17,065 bases of DNA from JBBRMY01 sp038230595 (GTDB taxonomy: Bacteria > Bacteroidota > Ignavibacteria > Tepidaquicellales > Tepidaquicellaceae): contig JBBRMY010000043.1 in NCBI GenBank assembly GCA_038230595.1, positions 1-17,065 on the forward strand, written 5' to 3'. How positions within the stretch are numbered: the stretch's first letter is position 1; each line of letters opens with the position of its first letter. Position numbers and translations under genes: made by a program. The notes under the pieces are model-generated. The model had not been told where the DNA came from. It saw nothing but the letters and a program-made list of their open reading frames with translations, and ran no database searches. This document shows, piece after piece, positions 15,064-17,065 of the stretch.

Positions 15064-16482
15064 TTGAAAAAGAATCCAACTTCTCAAAGCGAGTTTTCAG
15101 ACAGCATCCTTATACAATTTATAAAAGTTCTTTCAAAGGAGGATATCAAAGGATTAACAAAATATGTTCATTCGGGCTTCCATAACAACAGAAGTGAGGT
15201 GACACATTTCTTTGATGAAATAGTTAAATATTATCCGTCATTCAAAAATAAAAACTTTTCCAGGGAAAATATTTTTGCAGCACTTTATCCTGATAAAAAA
15301 TATCAGGATGATATTTTAAGAAGACTTTCCAGCAATCTTTTTAAGATAGCCGAAGAATTTGCTTCTTACTCAGTTTATAAAAATGACAAGTTTGAATATG
15401 AATTGGATCTTCTTAATTTCTATTTCTTAAAAAATGCCGACAAGCTATTCTGGAAACAGCATGCTAAGATAATACTTTATCTTGAAGGTCAGCCCCTAAG
15501 GGATCCTCAATACTATTACAGGCATAGTATATTGGATGAAATTGAACTTAAATATATGCTGAAAGAAGATCCAACATATAAAAGATCCAGTTATGAAAAG
15601 CAGATAATGAATCTGACAAAATATACATTCTCATCGATGCTAAGGGTTTATAGCTTTGCGGAATTTGAGAAATATTTTTTTGGTAAGACATATGATTTAA
15701 AATTTAAGGAACAGCTTATAAGTATGGCAGAAAATTCAGAGTTTATGGATTCTAAATCAGTTGAGATCTATTGTCTTTTACTTAAATTATACAGCGATAA
15801 AAGCTGTGATGATATTCTATATATTGTAAAAGAACTTATCGAAAAAAATTTACATTTCTTCACTAAAGCAGAATGCTTCAGCTTTTATATCCATATCTTT
15901 AATTATTGCAACATAAATAAATTAAAAAAAGATAAAGATTATACAGACTTAAAGTTTGAAGTTGTAAAAAAAATAGTTGAAAATGAGCTCGTAGTGCATA
16001 ACGGAATGATAGACCCGGGTTGGTTCAGAGGAATTTTTTTTATGTCATTTGAAGCCGGAGAAATTCAGTTTGCAGAAAATTTTATTGAAAAGTATAGATC
16101 TGTAATTGCAGGAAAAGATTCAGAGCATGTTGTAAATCATGCTTATGCAAATATTGCTTATCATAAAAAAGATTATGAAGCAGCTTTGAATTATCTTTCT
16201 AATGCAAGTTATCAGCATATAAATGATAAATGGATAGTAAAGGAAATGCAGCTAAAGATTTACTACGAGATAAATAATTTTGATGGATTTTCTTATGTAG
16301 CAGACAGCATTAAGCATTTAATTAAAGAGGAAGGCTCCTGGAATGAAAACCTGATTATACCGATAAGGAACTTTGTCAATTACAGCACAAGACTGTTTAA
16401 AATAAAGCTTGGGGAATCAAAGGGAAGGCTGGATGAATTAAAGAATGAGGTCTCAGAAGCAAAAATTATAAGAAGAAAATGA
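15064..16482 (+). CDS. FCB-type uncharacterised alpha-helical protein, TTG start, tail cut by TGA
   Basis: The 472 residues open with LIQFIKVLSKEDIKGLTKYVHSG, followed by Y.....FKN.....E.IFAALYP...Y.D..LRRL.S.L....E.F. This pattern marks a large, unnamed paralogous family I recognise from Bacteroidetes and relatives. It is helical throughout, with TPR-like pairs near the end (AYANIAYHKKDYEAALNYLSNA). No signal peptide or membrane segment is visible, so it is probably cytoplasmic. The TTG start directly follows an in-frame TAA, and the N-terminal family motif begins soon after, so it is the only good start. The annotated stop TGA (16480-16482) is followed in frame by twelve sense codons that continue the helical tail. 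Function unknown. Confidence 0.75.
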   Translation: MKKNPTSQSEFSDSILIQFIKVLSKEDIKGLTKYVHSGFHNNRSEVTHFFDEIVKYYPSFKNKNFSRENIFAALYPDKKYQDDILRRLSSNLFKIAEEFASYSVYKNDKFEYELDLLNFYFLKNADKLFWKQHAKIILYLEGQPLRDPQYYYRHSILDEIELKYMLKEDPTYKRSSYEKQIMNLTKYTFSSMLRVYSFAEFEKYFFGKTYDLKFKEQLISMAENSEFMDSKSVEIYCLLLKLYSDKSCDDILYIVKELIEKNLHFFTKAECFSFYIHIFNYCNINKLKKDKDYTDLKFEVVKKIVENELVVHNGMIDPGWFRGIFFMSFEAGEIQFAENFIEKYRSVIAGKDSEHVVNHAYANIAYHKKDYEAALNYLSNASYQHINDKWIVKEMQLKIYYEINNFDGFSYVADSIKHLIKEEGSWNENLIIPIRNFVNYSTRLFKIKLGESKGRLDELKNEVSEAKIIRRK

Positions 16483-16518
16483 CTTATAGAAAAAATAGAA
16501 GAACTTGAAGGGAAATAA
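16480..16518 (+). other. In-frame TGA followed by a continued reading frame
   Basis: After ...EAKIIRRK the frame has TGA, then codes LIEKIEELEGK and ends at TAA (16516-16518). As I recall them, relatives of this family end in a tail of the form W-L-(L/I)-E-K, so the TGA sits where a Trp codon (TGG) would be expected. The simplest reading is a recent TGG-to-TGA change trimming 12 residues; readthrough is an alternative. Confidence 0.5.
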
Positions 16519-16535
16519 TTATTGAAAATATGTAA

Positions 16536-17065
16536 TTAATTCTTATTGTAATACTTTTTAACATGTGCCAGATCACTGCACAATGAAATTAAATTTAACA
16601 GTGACTGCGGGTCTAATTTGTAAAATCTGCTTCTGAATAATTCCTGTACTCTTTCATCTCCTGCTTGATCCTGTGGACGATCAAAAGTTACCTCGTCAGA
16701 ATGATCTTTCCCGGGAATTTCTATGCTGATATATTTATTGCCATCATATTTGTTATCATCTGAAATATCCTTTAACAGTTTAACTATCTTTTCAAGATTT
16801 ACAGTTAATTCTGCACTCAGATATTCTTTAGTTTTTTCTTCCGGAGATTTATCATTAATAATATTCATCATTCCATCTATATACTTTCCTGCAAATATCA
16901 GATCATTGAAAACAGCTTTATTCTTTTCAGATAGTTCAAGAATAGCAAGCAGAACTTCCTTATTCTTTAATTCGTTTCCGGAAAAATCATTTATTTCCAG
17001 GAAGAGGTCAGTGGTATTTTCTGAGATGTGCATATGTTTTGCTAAAAATAAAAACGTTCCGAAGC
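16536..17065 (-). CDS. Hypothetical protein, probably continuing past the right edge
   Basis: From ATG 17033 there are 165 residues, but the frame stays open to the window end and reads FGTFLFLAKH before that Met. No ribosome-binding site precedes ATG 17033, so the true start may lie outside. The protein is acidic, soluble and mostly helical (LLAILELSEKNKAVFNDLIFAGKY, LTVNLEKIVKLLKDIS). A charged mid-segment (GKDHSDEVTFDRPQDQAG) precedes a conserved-looking C-terminal helix pair (VQELFRSRFYKLDPQSLLNLISLCSDL). I recognise no family and see no catalytic motif. Its stop lies 17 bases beyond the end of the extended frame of the convergent + gene, with no clear terminator between. Confidence 0.65.
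   Translation of the reverse strand, partial: FGTFLFLAKHMHISENTTDLFLEINDFSGNELKNKEVLLAILELSEKNKAVFNDLIFAGKYIDGMMNIINDKSPEEKTKEYLSAELTVNLEKIVKLLKDISDDNKYDGNKYISIEIPGKDHSDEVTFDRPQDQAGDERVQELFRSRFYKLDPQSLLNLISLCSDLAHVKKYYNKN

Noticed and set aside
16480..16482. TGA recoded as tryptophan genome-wide
   Set aside because: TGG is used for Trp throughout, and the gene at 2177-2407 ends naturally at TGA with non-protein-like sequence after it, so a general code change is not supported.

Overview
The window is AT-rich, with lysine/asparagine-rich proteins, little Shine-Dalgarno signal before many starts, and several protein types common in the Bacteroidetes/Chlorobi (FCB) group: a PepSY-like periplasmic protein, a large family of uncharacterised alpha-helical proteins, and lipoproteins with LISGC or YIGC lipoboxes. 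An Ignavibacteria-like anaerobe is my best guess. This is inference, because no rRNA or other marker gene is present. I found no tRNA, rRNA, CRISPR array or insertion sequence.

Left part (1-7655, all + strand). The 3' end of an HpnE-like FAD-dependent squalene/carotenoid oxidoreductase is followed by a probable operon for an ATP-driven radical-type CoA dehydratase/reductase system. This holds an HgdB-like iron-sulfur protein (387-2177), two small paralogous membrane proteins (2177-2407 and 2487-2774), and a giant double-BadF activase with a DUF2229-type region (2788-6419). The activase is broken into two ORFs by a one-base frame change at an A7 run, exactly between two conserved motifs of its first ATPase domain. 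A small secreted protein and a lipoprotein with a PsbP-like domain follow, ending at a strong bidirectional terminator.

Middle (7685-13357). On the - strand are a membrane protein with fourfold internal repeats and a PepSY-like periplasmic protein. Divergent from the latter is a 1093-residue regulator with a MalT-type STAND ATPase at the N-terminus and a SARP-type winged helix plus BTAD at the C-terminus. An aldo/keto reductase follows it. A second bidirectional terminator with the same GCCGC core separates the reductase from a convergent lipoprotein.

Right part (13380-17065). A - strand lipoprotein with ZU5-like and DUF2135-like segments is divergent from a + strand FCB-type helical protein. 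Their 358-base gap contains a folded element (14750-14880) with a nested hairpin, an 11-bp stem and a GAAA-capped hairpin, and also a repeated AATTTGTCCCA. The helical protein ends at an in-frame TGA, after which twelve codons continue its coiled-coil-like tail. A - strand gene of unknown function runs up to, and probably past, the right edge.

Most worth checking are the frame break in the activase, the structured intergenic element, the TGA-interrupted tail, and the paired small membrane proteins set between the two halves of the dehydratase-type system.
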